IMG/VR virus record: IMGVR_UViG_3300009537_000197
Span: 1 to 22,398 of that record
Source: a virus
Reading direction: 5' to 3' (one strand)
Length of the DNA stretch: 22,398 nt
Shown: positions 1 through 7,060 of the stretch, piece after piece
Numbering within the stretch: position 1 is the first letter of the stretch
Layout of the letters: every line of letters begins with the position of its first letter
Translations under genes and position numbers: made by a program
The notes under the pieces: model-generated
Database searches by the model: none
Seen by the model: the letters and a program-made list of their open reading frames with translations, nothing else
What the model was told of the DNA's origin: nothing

Positions 1-560
1 ATATATTATACAAAGCCCTCAATAACTATCCTGAACTGCAAGACCTCGACCTCTCTCCTCAAGAACTTATCTTCAGTATCGAATATACTAAAAACTATAA
101 TGCAACCCAATCTGCTAAAAAAGCAGGGTATAAAGATAAAAACGCCTGCTATCAGGGTGTTGCATTATTGAAACAACACAATGTGCTCACCGCATGTCAA
201 ATCCTGACGCAGTATACAATATCGGAATTGCAGGCCGACGTAAACGTCTCCGTTGGATGGGTATTGAAAAACTTAAAAGAGGTCGTGTCTCGATGCCTAC
301 AATCAACGCCTGTATATGAAGGTGTCGGGAAGAACAGGGCGGCCACTGGAGAATACAAGTTCGATAGTGCTGGAGCTACACGGGCACTGGAGCTAATAGG
401 CAAGCACCTGGCCATGTTTATCGAAAGAAAAGAGGTCACACATCAAGTGCGCTGGGAGGATGCCGTCAAGCAGATCCGTGATGAAGAAGAAGAGCCAGTG
501 CGCCCACGTAATGAGATAGACATAACGCCCATTGAGATCAAAATGGATGAAAGTAGATGA
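1..560 (+). CDS. terS: Terminase small subunit, 5' end cut by window edge
   Basis: The open frame runs from base 3 without an upstream stop, so the gene begins outside the window. TerS recognises phage DNA and hands it to the large terminase for packaging. What is visible matches the Terminase_2 family: near the start is a segment reading NATQSAKKAGYKDKNACYQG, followed by LL and a polar stretch, the family's usual N-terminal helix-turn-helix signature. The C-terminal part contains a GATRALELIGKHLAMF helix, also typical of the family, then an acidic tail. A TTG at 168 could start a shorter protein but would cut through the DNA-binding domain, so I reject it. TerL follows only after a gap of roughly 900 bases holding two small genes and an origin-like region; the two terminase genes are more often adjacent. 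Confidence 0.85.
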   Translation, partial: ILYKALNNYPELQDLDLSPQELIFSIEYTKNYNATQSAKKAGYKDKNACYQGVALLKQHNVLTACQILTQYTISELQADVNVSVGWVLKNLKEVVSRCLQSTPVYEGVGKNRAATGEYKFDSAGATRALELIGKHLAMFIERKEVTHQVRWEDAVKQIRDEEEEPVRPRNEIDITPIEIKMDESR

Positions 561-739
561 GCCTTACTATGGCTTTTATGCTAAGTCGGCTTTAAAGGGG
601 CAATATGGAGCAAATCACCATATACAGCCTATACGATATGCCTAAGTCGTTGATATTATTGAGGGAAGTATAAGAGTTTACATAATACATGTAAGCGGAC
701 GTAACATTGTAAGTTATCATTATCATTAACCTTTTAGAG

Positions 740-803
740 TTATCCACATTAGGGCTATGGGAAAGTTATCCACAAACAGGTGTTATCCACAGTTTCATCC
801 ACA
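740..803 (+). promoter_or_regulatory. Cluster of DnaA boxes
   Basis: Three perfect copies of the consensus DnaA box TTATCCACA lie at 740-748, 766-774 and 783-791, and a one-mismatch copy (TCATCCACA) at 795-803. All share one orientation, with start-to-start spacings of 26, 17 and 12 bases. Such clusters bind the initiator DnaA at bacterial, plasmid and some phage origins. The T-rich DNA 150-230 bases downstream could serve as an unwinding element. A DnaA-titration or transcription-control role is also possible. Confidence 0.7.
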
Positions 804-1035
804 AGTTGTCATTGTCTTAATCGTCGCGATCTTCTGCATGATAGACGGCTGCACACATCCTGTCCCTGCCTATACACCCCCCACCACCCATCAAGCCGGT
901 CTGGATAGTGGGGCAGCGATAAGGTATATAATCCGTCCCCAGAGTATCCCTCTTTTGGTTTTCCCCAATTTTCAGGGTTTTCCAAAAAAGTCGTTTTCAA
1001 TTTTTCCTCGGGGTAATTTTTTTGAACTTTTTTAG
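757..1035 (+). CDS. Doubtful small ORF overlapping DnaA boxes
   Basis: A 92-codon open frame whose first 15 codons are made largely of DnaA-box sequence. It encodes a hydrophobic stretch (VVIVLIVAIFCMIDGC) ending in Cys, then a proline-rich segment, which superficially resembles a lipoprotein signal. Against it, no good ribosome binding site precedes the ATG, the lipobox is poor (Asp at -2), and the C-terminal third is encoded by low-complexity T-rich DNA. It is probably a chance ORF in an origin-like region; a small lipoprotein remains possible. Confidence 0.2.
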   Translation: MGKLSTNRCYPQFHPQVVIVLIVAIFCMIDGCTHPVPAYTPPTTHQAGLDSGAAIRYIIRPQSIPLLVFPNFQGFPKKSFSIFPRGNFFELF

Positions 1036-1068
1036 TGAGCTATAGTGGATTTGGTAGATATATTTGAG

Positions 1069-1218
1069 ATGGATTTACAGAATCATTGTTTTAATAAGGA
1101 TGGAGTGTGTTACCATTGTGGTCTTCTGCGTGAGGAGGTTGAGCCTGATACAGAGTTGTGTGTTCACCATAGGGAGAGAGTAGGGAAGAGTGGGTTTAGG
1201 GAGGTAGAGGGTCAATGA
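1069..1218 (+). CDS. 49-aa zinc-finger microprotein
   Basis: Small gene starting MDLQNHCFNKDGVCYHCG and ending 4 nt inside the next gene (ATGA overlap at 1215-1218), the coupling seen throughout this operon. The spacing Cys-x2-Cys (CYHC, residues 14-17) followed about 15 residues later by CVHH fits a single zinc knuckle/ribbon with two Cys and a Cys/His pair, with another Cys at position 7. A GTG at 1045 would add eight residues. Tiny zinc-binding proteins next to terminase genes are common in phages, and some are truncated HNH-like folds, but the catalytic HNH residues are not visible here. Function unknown; possibly DNA binding in packaging or regulation. Confidence 0.55.
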   Translation: MDLQNHCFNKDGVCYHCGLLREEVEPDTELCVHHRERVGKSGFREVEGQ

Positions 1219-1475
1219 GTAAAGACAAAGTGATAAGTCTTGCCGAGCGTTTTGAGGATGCAACGAAGTGGTCAGTCGAGGATATGCTTTTAGATGCCTT
1301 AGAGAGGGTGCGGAGTGGGGAGAAAGCGAATAAGAAAGCGATAGTTCTTTTCCTTGACGATACAGAGGATAGATATCTCCATGGGTTTAGCCAGGCGGGG
1401 ATGGCTATGTCGGAGTGTGTGTTGCTTTGTGAGATGGCCAAGACGATGTTCAAGGACGAGATGGGATATGAGTAA
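1215..1475 (+). CDS. Hypothetical 86-aa protein upstream of terL
   Basis: Predicted mainly alpha-helical and charged (starts MSKDKVISLAERFEDATKW). It overlaps the preceding microprotein by 4 nt and the terminase start by 8 nt (ATGAGTAA), so the three are probably translated as a coupled unit. No catalytic motif or membrane segment is visible. I do not recognise a named family. Its place directly before terL suggests an accessory head or packaging role, but this is inferred from position only. Confidence 0.7.
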   Translation: MSKDKVISLAERFEDATKWSVEDMLLDALERVRSGEKANKKAIVLFLDDTEDRYLHGFSQAGMAMSECVLLCEMAKTMFKDEMGYE

Positions 1476-3201
1476 AGAGATATCCCCCGAGCACATCGAA
1501 ATGCTTAAGGATTTTGCGAAGGATTTTACATATTACGCGACTAAGTGTTTGAAGATTCAGACTATGGATGCAAAGCTGATAAACTTCAAGTTCAATATCA
1601 GCCAGCGCGTGCTTATGGCGATATATGATCATATTGTCGCGAGTGGTCGATTGAAGAGGGTAGTTATTTTGAAGGGCCGGCGCCAGGGGATGTCTACCTT
1701 TACTACGGGCCGAAATTACTGGAAGACCTCTACGAATTACAATCGGTATGCTGTTACGGTAACGCACGAGCCCGATGCTACTTCGTTTCTTTTCAAGATG
1801 GTTAAGCGTTTCCATGGTCATACACCAAAGGCATTCCAGCCGGAGACGAGATATAGTAATCAGAAGCTTTTAGAGTTCAACTCTGAGGACAATACAGGCC
1901 TCGACTCCGCATTCAGGGTTGGTACGGCTGGGAAAGAGGATTTTGGATCGGGCCAGTTGATACATTATTTACATTTATCAGAATTAAGTAAATGGCCTAC
2001 TCATACCCAGACAGAGCTTATAACTTCCCTTTTTCAGTGTGTACCCGATAATCAAGATACAGAGATTGTTTTGGAATCAACGGCCAAGGGTATAGGTGGT
2101 GAGTTTTATTCGAGGTTCTTTGGTGCCAGGTATCAGTACGAGGTTTATTTGAAGGATGACAATACTGTGACCTTCCGGTGTACGATCAATGAGTCTGCCG
2201 ACGAGGACAATGAGTTTTCTGCTGTATTCCTGCCATGGTTTGTATTTGAGGATTATGTCAGGACCCCGGCAGAGGATTTTATTAGAACGGAAGAAGAAGA
2301 AGTGATGGTAAAGAGGTATAACCTGAGTGATGAGCGCCTCGCATGGCGAAGGTGGGCGATTGTAAATAGATGTGGTGGTATTAAAGAGACTTTTTTTCAA
2401 GAATATCCAAGTTGCAGTAAAGAAGCTTTTTTGGTATCTGGTACCCCAATATTCAACAATATCCAGTGCCAGGAACTCAAGGAAGGATGCTCTCTCCCTA
2501 TTGCCAGATATAATTGCCAGATTGCTTCCGGGTCATGGATTGCTCACGAACATGGTTCTTTGCGCGTTTGGGAAGAGCCTAAAGTGGGAAGGGCGTATGT
2601 TATCGGTGCCGACGTCGCCGAGGGGCTGGCAAATGGGGACTTTAGCTGTGCCGACGTACTTGACCATAGGACGGGGAAGCAAGTGGCCCAGTGGCACGGA
2701 AAATGTGATGCTGATGAATATGGGCGAATCCTTGGGTACCTGGGACAGAGATACAATCACGCCTGGCTGGGTGTCGAGAGGAATAACCACGGCCTGACGA
2801 CACTGACAATACTGCAGCAAGATAAGTACAAGCGCCTCTATGTGGAGAAAATAGAAGAACCCCCGGCCAAGCCCCGGAAGAGATTTGGCTGGCTGACTAC
2901 AAGATCTACCAAGCCCCTCGTTATTGACTGGCTCATCGAAGAGATGCGGGAAGAGTCCCATGGAATTGTTTGTGCCGAGACATTTGAAGAGATGATGAGC
3001 TTCAAAAAGCAGGACAATGGAGATATGGAGGCCGATGCCGGTATGTTTGACGATAGAGTTATGAGTAGAGCCATTGCCGGAGCGGTGCGTAGAAAAAGCC
3101 CTCTTCCTTCTCAGCGCCTACTAGAGGGCAAGACTAACAATGCCCCGAGGGAGAGAGGGGTAAGACGCAATAAGAAACCACCAAAAGGGAGCTGGACTTG
3201 A
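1468..3201 (+). CDS. terL: Terminase large subunit (packaging ATPase/nuclease)
   Basis: Motor that translocates phage DNA through the portal and cuts it. The ATPase half shows a Walker A-like KGRRQGMST (residues 69-77), a Walker B-like strand IHYLHLSE (165-172, with Ser before the catalytic Glu) and the coupling motif ESTAKG (203-208). The RNase H-like nuclease half shows its acidic residues in GADVAEG (Asp382), GVERNN (Glu437) and FDDRVMS (Asp528/529). At 577 aa it has a normal length. I chose ATG 1468 because it makes an 8-nt overlap with the previous gene; the frame stays open upstream to an ATG at 1354, but those 38 residues lie wholly inside the previous gene and look unlike a terminase. 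No intein or intron interrupts it. Confidence 0.95.
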   Translation: MSKEISPEHIEMLKDFAKDFTYYATKCLKIQTMDAKLINFKFNISQRVLMAIYDHIVASGRLKRVVILKGRRQGMSTFTTGRNYWKTSTNYNRYAVTVTHEPDATSFLFKMVKRFHGHTPKAFQPETRYSNQKLLEFNSEDNTGLDSAFRVGTAGKEDFGSGQLIHYLHLSELSKWPTHTQTELITSLFQCVPDNQDTEIVLESTAKGIGGEFYSRFFGARYQYEVYLKDDNTVTFRCTINESADEDNEFSAVFLPWFVFEDYVRTPAEDFIRTEEEEVMVKRYNLSDERLAWRRWAIVNRCGGIKETFFQEYPSCSKEAFLVSGTPIFNNIQCQELKEGCSLPIARYNCQIASGSWIAHEHGSLRVWEEPKVGRAYVIGADVAEGLANGDFSCADVLDHRTGKQVAQWHGKCDADEYGRILGYLGQRYNHAWLGVERNNHGLTTLTILQQDKYKRLYVEKIEEPPAKPRKRFGWLTTRSTKPLVIDWLIEEMREESHGIVCAETFEEMMSFKKQDNGDMEADAGMFDDRVMSRAIAGAVRRKSPLPSQRLLEGKTNNAPRERGVRRNKKPPKGSWT

Positions 3202-3305
3202 AAGAGCAATTTAGAGCCACAATCATCGACGCTCTTAAGAAACTCGAAGGATTAAAGACTATGCTGCACAAGATTCTGGATATAGTCGAGAAGTTGCCGG
3301 GGTGA
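3198..3305 (+). CDS. Possible 35-aa coupled peptide
   Basis: A TTG start overlaps the terL stop (TTGA) and follows the purine-rich AAAAGGGAG at 3183-3191 with 6-nt spacing, a good Shine-Dalgarno arrangement. The product starts LKEQFRATIIDALKKLEGLK and looks like a single amphipathic helix. It ends 9 nt before the promoter at 3314. No homologue is recognised; the helix could pack on a terminase or be non-functional. The ribosome binding site is the main support. Confidence 0.4.
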   Translation: MKEQFRATIIDALKKLEGLKTMLHKILDIVEKLPG

Positions 3306-3313
3306 AAAAATAG

Positions 3314-3341
3314 TTGACATTTTATTTCAATACGATATAAT
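3314..3341 (+). promoter_or_regulatory. Consensus sigma70 promoter
   Basis: Perfect -35 TTGACA (3314-3319) and perfect -10 TATAAT (3336-3341) separated by 16 bp, in A/T-rich DNA. Transcription should start at about 3348. This is the only consensus promoter I see in the window, and it points into the non-coding segment and the small gene at 3801, so that block can be expressed by host RNA polymerase independently of the late operon. Confidence 0.85.
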
Positions 3342-3347
3342 CCGGGG

Positions 3348-3460
3348 AAATATATAGAAAAAGTCATTACGGGACTTAGCAGAGCAAGAATGTTTTTGCC
3401 GAAAGGCCGAAACTCTAACGCCCTGATAGATGCCGTAATCATCTTGATGGGCGTTTTTTA
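3348..3460 (+). ncRNA. Short structured leader/sRNA ending in a terminator-like hairpin
   Basis: From the predicted start the RNA folds into a 5-bp hairpin (AAGTC 3361-3365 with GACTT 3373-3377), a longer arm closed by AGAG/CTCT (3381-3384/3413-3416) and capped by GCC-GAAA-GGC (3398-3407), then the hairpin with T-run at 3418-3459. It is either a free small RNA of about 110 nt or an attenuating leader (riboswitch-like) for the downstream RNA and gene. It matches no riboswitch consensus that I know. Confidence 0.5.
3418..3459 (+). terminator. Intrinsic terminator or attenuator
   Basis: ACGCCC (3418-3423) pairs with GGGCGT (3449-3454) and, inside, AGATG (3428-3432) pairs with CATCT (3440-3444); a run of six T (3454-3459) follows. 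The two stems are separated by a symmetric TGAT/TGAT internal loop that could form tandem G-A pairs. It sits about 75 nt after the predicted transcription start, the position of an attenuator. Confidence 0.7.
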
Positions 3461-3484
3461 TTGCCTAAAATAATGTTTATGAAG

Positions 3485-3790
3485 GCACCATAGGGCCTGT
3501 GACTCCACCAAAATTGACTTACTATGGGACCCCCTCAAAGGTCAAACCGCACTCCTAAGTCTGAAGATGGGAGGGGAGGCAGGAAGTGGACTGTCTAAAG
3601 TAGCAGACATCTAGTCATTCTCCACTGGGATGATTAGCCCATAAACGATACCTTGGCTCCGTTGAGTGCTTGTAGGTCGTTTATAGGAAGGTGAACTCTC
3701 TCTTGTTTAAGGGGGACTTAGCCTCCTATGCCCAAAACTCCTCCTTTCACCAAAGAGTGCTTATTGTTCTTACTTAGAATATTAATCAAG
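3485..3790 (+). ncRNA. Candidate novel structured RNA with pseudoknot
   Basis: About 300 bases without a credible ORF but rich in helices: CCATAG 3488-3493 with CTATGG 3522-3527; TGTCT 3592-3596 with AGACA 3605-3609; ATAAACGA 3641-3648 with TCGTTTAT 3677-3684, extended by CC/GG; GGTGAA 3690-3695 with TTCACC 3746-3751. AGTGGA 3585-3590 pairs with TCCACT 3621-3626, which lies in the loop of an 8-bp helix (3611-3618 with 3630-3637), giving an H-type pseudoknot. I looked for group I intron core elements and the 5' elements of tmRNA and RNase P RNA and found none. It may be a stand-alone RNA or the 5' leader of the gene at 3801. Boundaries are approximate and the folding was done by eye. Confidence 0.5.
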
Positions 3791-3800
3791 GAGTAAGTAA

Positions 3801-4010
3801 ATGCAATTCAACAAACAAGCCCAGGCAGCAAGAGAGAGAGGTATAAGAGATTATGAAGCCGGACTAAGTTTAGATCAAAACGCTTTTAGATATTTCGCTA
3901 ATTCTCAAGGTGCTATTTCTCTCATGGCACAGTGGGATGCTGGCTGGAAGATAGCTGAACTTAAAGATAAAGACCCCGAGCAATATAAAAAATTGATGTC
4001 CACCCAATAA
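3801..4010 (+). CDS. Rmf/CrpP-like small protein
   Basis: 69-aa protein with a strong ribosome binding site (AAGGAG at 3788-3793). The pattern RGIRDYEAGLS, then an Asn-aromatic segment, then QWDAGWKIAEL resembles the small ribosome modulation factor (Rmf)/CrpP fold, in which a Gly-containing helix, an N-P-Y-like turn and a W-x2-G-W helix recur. Known Rmf proteins inactivate ribosomes by dimerisation in stationary phase; CrpP-like homologues occur widely on mobile DNA. Here the canonical Pro-Tyr is replaced (NAFRYF), so the match is fold-level only. It lies in a unit with its own promoter (3314) and terminator (4086-4131), which suggests an accessory gene expressed independently of the virion genes. 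Confidence 0.55.
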   Translation: MQFNKQAQAARERGIRDYEAGLSLDQNAFRYFANSQGAISLMAQWDAGWKIAELKDKDPEQYKKLMSTQ

Positions 4011-4085
4011 TCCACTTGCTTTTCTCACCATAATTTGATATAGCTTAAACCACATACACCCTACACCTCATCAACACGCGAGGAC

Positions 4086-4131
4086 AAAGGCCATTTAAGG
4101 AGAATTTCTCCCTTATTTGGCCTTTTTTTTT
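4086..4131 (+). terminator. Strong intrinsic terminator before portal gene
   Basis: AAAGGCCA (4086-4093) pairs with TGGCCTTT (4118-4125), with an inner GGAGA/TCTCC stem (4099-4103/4107-4111), and the hairpin runs into nine consecutive T (4123-4131). The portal Shine-Dalgarno begins only about six bases later, so the portal gene cannot have its own promoter after this terminator and must rely on read-through or antitermination. Upstream, 4011-4085 shows only a weak promoter-like pair (TTGCTT, 17 bp, TATAGC). Confidence 0.85.
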
Positions 4132-4147
4132 GCTTTAAGGAGAGTCC

Positions 4148-7060
4148 ATGCAAGCAGGCGCAATACCTATAGGCACGAGTGTTGGGAGTTCAGGCCTTAT
4201 AAGCGTCAGGAATAACCAGCAACTTGACGAGATGAACCGTCAAAGATTTTCTCGCGCAGTCACTAAGAACCCAGACGAATCACTTACCCATCTTTCCGGC
4301 TATCTCAAGAACTATTGGGAAAAAGCCAAACAAGCAAAAAGAACAATCGAGAACAGGCTTGTCAAGTGCAAGCGTAATGTCGAAGGCGAGTACGATGCCG
4401 GGAAGCTGGCTGAAATACAACAAATGAGTGGCTCGGAAGTCTTTATGATGATCACAGCCCAGAAGAAGCGTGATGCTAAGGCTTGGATTATGGATATTCT
4501 GAGGCCTGTGGGAGCTTCTGAGCGACTTTATACCCTCGCCCCTACACCTATCCCTGATTTACCTCAAGATATCGTAGAAGAGCTTGAATCTCGTGTTATG
4601 AACGTCATGATTCAAGACTTCATTGTTCAGTCTGCAATGGAGGGTCAAGAAATAGATCCCGACCAGTTGCCGGGGATTATGGAAGGCATGGTAGCCCAGG
4701 TTAAAGAGTTGGTGCAGGACGAGGTAGACGAGAGAGCCCTGGAAGTTATCGAGAAGATGAGCAGGAAGATTGACGACCAGTTAGTAGAAGGCAAGTGGTA
4801 CAAGGTTTTCAAAGATGTAGTAGATGATTTCTGCACCTATCCTTCTGCAATTATGAAGGTGCCGGTTTTAAAAAGAAAGAAGAAGAAGACCTACGCACCA
4901 GACCCCATGACCGGAAAGATAGGAATAGTGGTAGAGAAAAAAATTTCAGTATGCTTTGGAAGAACAAGCCCTTGGGACTTCTATCCTTTTGCCGATGCTT
5001 TTATATCCGATGAAGGATACCTGCAGGGCGGATGTGTAGAAAGACATCGCCTTACCAGAAAAGAATTGCAGTCGTTTATAGGCGTTCCTGGATTTAAAGA
5101 GGAAAACATCAGGAAGGTACTCGAAGAATATGGAAAAGGTGGTCTCCGTGAATGGCTATGGACTGACGCAGAGAGGGCAACCCTTGAAGGAAAACCAAGT
5201 TACATCCCATCAGAGAAGATCGATGCTCTTCAATATTTCGCTTCTATTCCCGGAAATCTTCTATTGGATTGGGGTATGGAACCTGACGAAGTCCCGGACG
5301 CAGACATGGATTACGAAGTTGAGTGCTGGCAGATAGGAAACTATGTGATAAAGGCCGTAAATACTCCTGATAAGTTGGATAGGACACCTTATCTCATATC
5401 TTCTTTTGATAAGGTGCCGGGTTCTATTTGGGGCAATGCGCTACCTGAATCCATAGAAGACACGCAGACAATGTGTAACGCAGCTGCAAGAGCTGTTCAC
5501 AATAACATGGGAATAGCCTGTTTGACAGGGGATACGGTTGTTTATCGTCACGAGCGCAAAGGCGCAACGAAACAGAGAAAGCATGATGATCACAAATTGG
5601 TTGAAGTGACTCTTGATGAACTATGGGAACAGAAGCATAAGAAAAATAGTGGACTAAGACGAAACTGCTTACGGTCACTGGATGAGTCAACCGGTGAGTT
5701 TTATGGAAATCGTGTAGTTGATATTTTTAATAACGGAATTAGAGATGTATTCCGTGTGACTACAGCAAAGGGATATTCTATCAAGGCCACAATGAATCAT
5801 CGGTTTATGAGCGACGATGGTGACTATAAATTCCTTGAAAACTTCTCAATAGGCGATTTGATGGCAGTCAATGGCACATCTTTAACACCTCGACCTACAT
5901 GTATCGACTGCGGTGCAGGGATAAGTAAAAAACCTACAGCAGTGCGCTGTAAATCTTGCGCAGCAAAAATAAACACATGGAATGTAAAACAGGCAAGGGA
6001 AGCCCTCGATAATAAGGACGCTTCTGAGACTACAGCAAGAGGCAGAAAGCTTGTCAGGGACCAAATGAAAGACTCTTGTGAAGAATGTGGGCGCACAGTC
6101 AGGCTGCATATTCACCACATGGACAAAGATCCTATGAATTGCGAGCCAAGTAACTTAAAGACCCTCTGTGAACCATGTCATAAACAATGGCATGTTAGGC
6201 ACGATAATCTTGGAAACTCCTTAAGGCATGTCTTTGTAGATTATGACGCTATCGTCAGCATAGAGCCTCTCGGGAAAGAACGTGTCTTCGACCTTCAAAT
6301 GGAGGCTCCTGATCATAACTTTGTGGCAAATGGTTTTGTATCTCACAATTCTGGTCCCCAGGTAGAGATAAACACCGAAAGAGTAGACAACCCGGACGAT
6401 ATCTGGCCGTGGAAAATATGGGAAGCCACTGATGATCAGATGGGTAGCGGTGCTCCTGCAGTTAGGTTCTATCAGCCCTCTATGCATGCAGAGCCTCTTA
6501 TGGCTATCTACGACAGGTTTAAGAAAGAGGCGGACCATCATTCCGGGATACCGGCGTTTGCCCACGGCGATACGCAGGTTGGCGGCGCGGGCAACACGTC
6601 AAGTGGATTAAATATGCTCATGTCTGCTGCAGCGAGAGGAATTAAGGCAGCAGTGTCTAATCTTGACATGGACATAATCGCGGAAGGCGCCGAAAGAATG
6701 TACGACCACAATATGCTTTACGACTTAGATGAAAGTCTGAAAGGTGATGCAAGGGTTAAGGCCGGCGGTAGTGCGGCACTGATAGCAGCAGAGCAGTTGG
6801 CGGTCAGGCGCGGTGAGTTCCTTGACAAAACGAATAACGATATAGACATGACAATCATAGGCCTTAACGGAAGGGAGTACCAGCTTAGAGAAGCGGCGAA
6901 ATCCGTAGAGCTCGACCCGGACGAATTGATAAAAGGCGGCGGGATGGCGCTACAAGGGCAACCCACGGGGCAACAAGGGAAGCCGAAGGTTTTGCTCCCG
7001 GATGGGTCAGAGGCAGGTGGTGACAAAGTTAAAATAGATAGAAATGATGGAGGCACATGA
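4148..7060 (+). CDS. Portal protein precursor with intein
   Basis: Encodes 970 residues, of which 277 (458-734) are an intein; the mature portal would be 693 aa, close to P22-type portals. The portal forms the dodecameric ring at one capsid vertex through which DNA enters. The N-terminal part is helix-rich (MNRQRFSRAVTKNPDES, then KNYWEKAKQAKRTIENRL), and the C-terminal extein contains the portal-like ADHHSGIPAFAHGD and a Gly-rich loop followed by SSGLNMLMSAAARGIKAA. The start ATG has a good AAGGAGAG site at 4136-4143. The exteins join as NNMGIA + SGPQVEIN, giving a seamless portal sequence. The gene follows terL in order but is separated from it by the promoter/ncRNA/terminator cassette. It overlaps the next gene at its stop. 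Confidence 0.92.
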   Translation: MQAGAIPIGTSVGSSGLISVRNNQQLDEMNRQRFSRAVTKNPDESLTHLSGYLKNYWEKAKQAKRTIENRLVKCKRNVEGEYDAGKLAEIQQMSGSEVFMMITAQKKRDAKAWIMDILRPVGASERLYTLAPTPIPDLPQDIVEELESRVMNVMIQDFIVQSAMEGQEIDPDQLPGIMEGMVAQVKELVQDEVDERALEVIEKMSRKIDDQLVEGKWYKVFKDVVDDFCTYPSAIMKVPVLKRKKKKTYAPDPMTGKIGIVVEKKISVCFGRTSPWDFYPFADAFISDEGYLQGGCVERHRLTRKELQSFIGVPGFKEENIRKVLEEYGKGGLREWLWTDAERATLEGKPSYIPSEKIDALQYFASIPGNLLLDWGMEPDEVPDADMDYEVECWQIGNYVIKAVNTPDKLDRTPYLISSFDKVPGSIWGNALPESIEDTQTMCNAAARAVHNNMGIACLTGDTVVYRHERKGATKQRKHDDHKLVEVTLDELWEQKHKKNSGLRRNCLRSLDESTGEFYGNRVVDIFNNGIRDVFRVTTAKGYSIKATMNHRFMSDDGDYKFLENFSIGDLMAVNGTSLTPRPTCIDCGAGISKKPTAVRCKSCAAKINTWNVKQAREALDNKDASETTARGRKLVRDQMKDSCEECGRTVRLHIHHMDKDPMNCEPSNLKTLCEPCHKQWHVRHDNLGNSLRHVFVDYDAIVSIEPLGKERVFDLQMEAPDHNFVANGFVSHNSGPQVEINTERVDNPDDIWPWKIWEATDDQMGSGAPAVRFYQPSMHAEPLMAIYDRFKKEADHHSGIPAFAHGDTQVGGAGNTSSGLNMLMSAAARGIKAAVSNLDMDIIAEGAERMYDHNMLYDLDESLKGDARVKAGGSAALIAAEQLAVRRGEFLDKTNNDIDMTIIGLNGREYQLREAAKSVELDPDELIKGGGMALQGQPTGQQGKPKVLLPDGSEAGGDKVKIDRNDGGT
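5519..6349 (+). mobile_element. HNH-containing intein in portal gene
   Basis: In-frame insertion of 277 codons, residues 458-734 of the precursor. Block A is CLTGDTVVY, with the nucleophile Cys458; block B has T548 and H551 in TMNHRF; the C-terminal block reads VFDLQMEAPDHNFVANGFV and ends in His733-Asn734, followed by extein Ser735. These are the residues needed for self-splicing, so it looks active. The central insert carries two CxxC pairs (CIDC, CKSC) followed by an HNH nuclease (CEEC, LHIHHMDKDP, SNLKTLCEPCHKQWH), which would cut intein-less portal alleles to promote homing. No stop or frameshift interrupts it. Confidence 0.92.

Larger units (their letters stand above)
561..1044. other. 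Intergenic region with origin-like composition
   Basis: About 480 bases between terS and the next credible gene. It holds an inverted repeat (ATATGG at 603-608 with CCATAT 9 nt later), a DnaA-box cluster at 740-803 and T-rich runs at about 950-1033. A 22-codon reading frame (605-673) and a 92-codon frame (757-1035) are present, but neither resembles a known protein. I see no clean terminator or convincing sigma70 promoter here. Confidence 0.55.

Noticed and set aside
570-600. Possible fifth copy of the 7546-7674 hairpin, from a shared CTAAGTCGGCTT string
   Set aside because: Shares AGTCGGCT but lacks the CC...GG inner stem and the ATA/AGA loop in the right place.
605-673. 22-codon ORF (MEQITIYSLYDMPKSLILLR...) after AAAGGGG
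   Set aside because: Too short and without context beyond one plausible Shine-Dalgarno; it overlaps an inverted repeat.
1354-1467. Upstream extension of the large terminase frame to ATG 1354
   Set aside because: The 38 extra residues lie inside the preceding gene in another frame, are Arg/Cys/Trp-rich and do not look like a terminase start; ATG 1468 fits the overlap pattern.
3485-3790. Third group I intron or other known ribozyme
   Set aside because: No P7-type GACTA/TAGTC pair, no R or S consensus, and no split gene on either side.
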